The translations under genes were made by a program, and so were the position numbers. A stretch of DNA of 20,720 bases from the NCBI GenBank assembly GCA_964200075.2, contig CAXNAA020000499.1, positions 1-20,720 of the forward strand, read 5' to 3'. Each line of letters begins with the position of its first letter. Position 1 is the stretch's first letter. Positions 19,840-20,720 of this stretch are shown here, one piece after another. This DNA is from Sphacelaria rigidula. Taxonomy: Eukaryota > Phaeophyceae > Sphacelariales. A model generated the notes under the pieces. The model was not told the DNA's origin. It did not search any database and worked only from the letters and a program-made list of their open reading frames with translations.

Positions 19840-19990
19840 CTTCCGGTAGTTGAAGCTTGTAACAACCTCGAAGCCTTTTGAAGGGAGGGGTGTGGGTTCG
19901 AATCTCGGTGAGGTCACACGATCTGGGGTGTTTCCTTACACCCCTCCCAACGGTGGAGAGTGATGATTCCTTGCAGACGCCGACTTCGTG
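19840..19990 (+). mobile_element. Possible tRNA-derived SINE fragment (A-box and B-box-like sites)
   Basis: GGTTCGAATCTC at 19895-19906 is very close to the Pol III B box. TAGTTGAAGCTTG at 19847-19859 resembles the A box. The 48-bp spacing fits a tRNA-like promoter. The T-arm stem around the B box is only partly paired (GTGGG against CTCGG) and no full cloverleaf folds, so this is not a working tRNA gene. Sequence continues through TGAGGTCACACG and a palindromic GGGGTGTTTCCTTACACCCC. Other copies are needed to confirm a SINE family. Confidence 0.35.
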
Positions 19991-20720
19991 CAATTTTCTC
20001 AGCTTTTCCCCATAATCTGCAAACGTTGTGTGGTGTGATCTTTATACGTCCCGGCATTGCAAGATTCGTACATACACTGTCGTCACCGCAAGAGTAAGTT
20101 TCGTCCCCACTCGCGCGTCTGTCAGTGGTACTCTATGCGGAAGAGAGAGCTATCGAGCCTCTCTTCAGAATGAAACTCGGATCCCCTCGCACGCACTCCA
20201 TTCCATCCCCGTCCTGTCCCAACTTCTCAGCGCACGAGAATTCAAACACCGTCAAGTTAATAAAGTATTCGTCGATTCGACACCGAAACCAAGTGGTTTT
20301 TGAGACCGCGCTTAACTGGAGCAAGTTCCAACATCAAAGACTCGCAATAAACAATACAATATCGGTAGTGTAAAAGAGAAACCGAGTGGATCTGAACACA
20401 CCGCTTGAAATCTCAGCTGTCGATGCTACACTAACACCAACTGTGGCGAATCCAAGTAGGGTGGGTACCGTGCTTGAGGTCATCTCTCTGCAAAACCGTG
20501 TTAACGCCTGTATCGTCTCGTCGCTTGAGCGAGGAAACAAAGACCCATCTACGAGATCCAGTTCCCTATTACTTGGCACGGAAAGCTGCATCCGCACATG
20601 AGTACTGAGGCGGTTCCCCACTTTTCTTTGTCTTACAGCGAGGTGTCGCTTATAGGGTCTCTCGCGTTTTTTTTTGTCACACAAGAGGTGTGTGCTTATC
20701 ACACGTAACTTAAGCTACCA
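19991..20720. other. Unassigned end of window
   Basis: No conserved gene was recognised. Both strands are open for 70-120 codons between about 20334 and 20702 (minus strand 122 codons, plus strand 71 codons at 20386-20601), but neither peptide resembles a known family and neither shows splice or start context. Poly(T) TTTTTTTTT occurs at about 20668. It may be intron or intergenic sequence. Confidence 0.3.

Larger units (their letters stand above)
13660..20720 (+). other. Presumed intron 5 or region downstream of a broken gene; repeat-rich
   Basis: It starts with the donor-like GTCAGT after the DUF3638 exon. I looked for the family continuation and found no candidate exon on the plus strand. 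From 13660 to 14095 nothing is recognisable. Then come an inverted-repeat element (14096-14487), a plain stretch (14488-14710), a repeat array (14711-14895), a plain stretch (14896-15289), a nested tandem repeat (15290-15720), a plain stretch, a LINE remnant (16078-19565), a SINE-like fragment near 19840-19990, and an unassigned end. Either this is a single intron longer than 7 kb or the gene has been interrupted. Confidence 0.5.

Noticed and set aside
20334-20702. Minus-strand 122-codon frame at the window end
   Set aside because: No family resemblance, the opposite strand is also open, and no start or splice context could be defended.

Overview
The window looks like nuclear DNA of a multicellular or large-genome stramenopile, most likely a brown alga. 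That is an inference. It rests on long exons of one conserved gene separated by GT-AG introns of 0.3-4 kb, roughly balanced base composition, and introns filled with decayed LINE-type retrotransposons and other repeats. I see no operons, bacterial genes, rRNA, intact tRNA, CRISPR array or prophage.

The backbone is one plus-strand gene that is incomplete at both ends. Three exons are well supported: 3942-6038, 10079-12721 and 12998-13659. Together they encode about 1,800 residues of a giant protein of the DUF3638 family, which is known mainly from very large fungal and protist proteins (usual order DUF6606 - long linker - DUF3638 - DUF3645). The last exon carries the DUF3638 core, with a Walker-A-like GEGKT and a Walker-B/DExD-like DESDE. 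Two smaller upstream exons (417-649 and 1466-1823) are compatible in phase but not recognisable by family. The end of DUF3638 and any DUF3645 are not found in the last 7 kb, so the gene either continues past the window across a very large intron or is broken.

Introns by region: 650-1465 (nothing recognised); 1824-3941 (an AGT microsatellite and short palindromic repeats); 6039-10078 (a decayed minus-strand LINE 3' end with a C16 tract, a hairpin-headed CATCTGGGAT-type array, and a 73-bp tandem repeat); 12722-12997 (short and plain). The stretch from 13660 to the end is a repeat graveyard: a 392-bp inverted-repeat (MITE-like) element, a second copy of the hairpin/CATCTGGGAT family, a nested tandem repeat, a degenerate plus-strand LINE with endonuclease, reverse transcriptase and C-terminal remnants, and a possible tRNA-derived SINE fragment.

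No new multi-gene system is evident. The most interesting items are the ATPase-like core of the uncharacterised giant protein, the three phase-0 introns that all sit in AG|GT proto-splice contexts, the dispersed hairpin-plus-array repeat family, and the foldback element.
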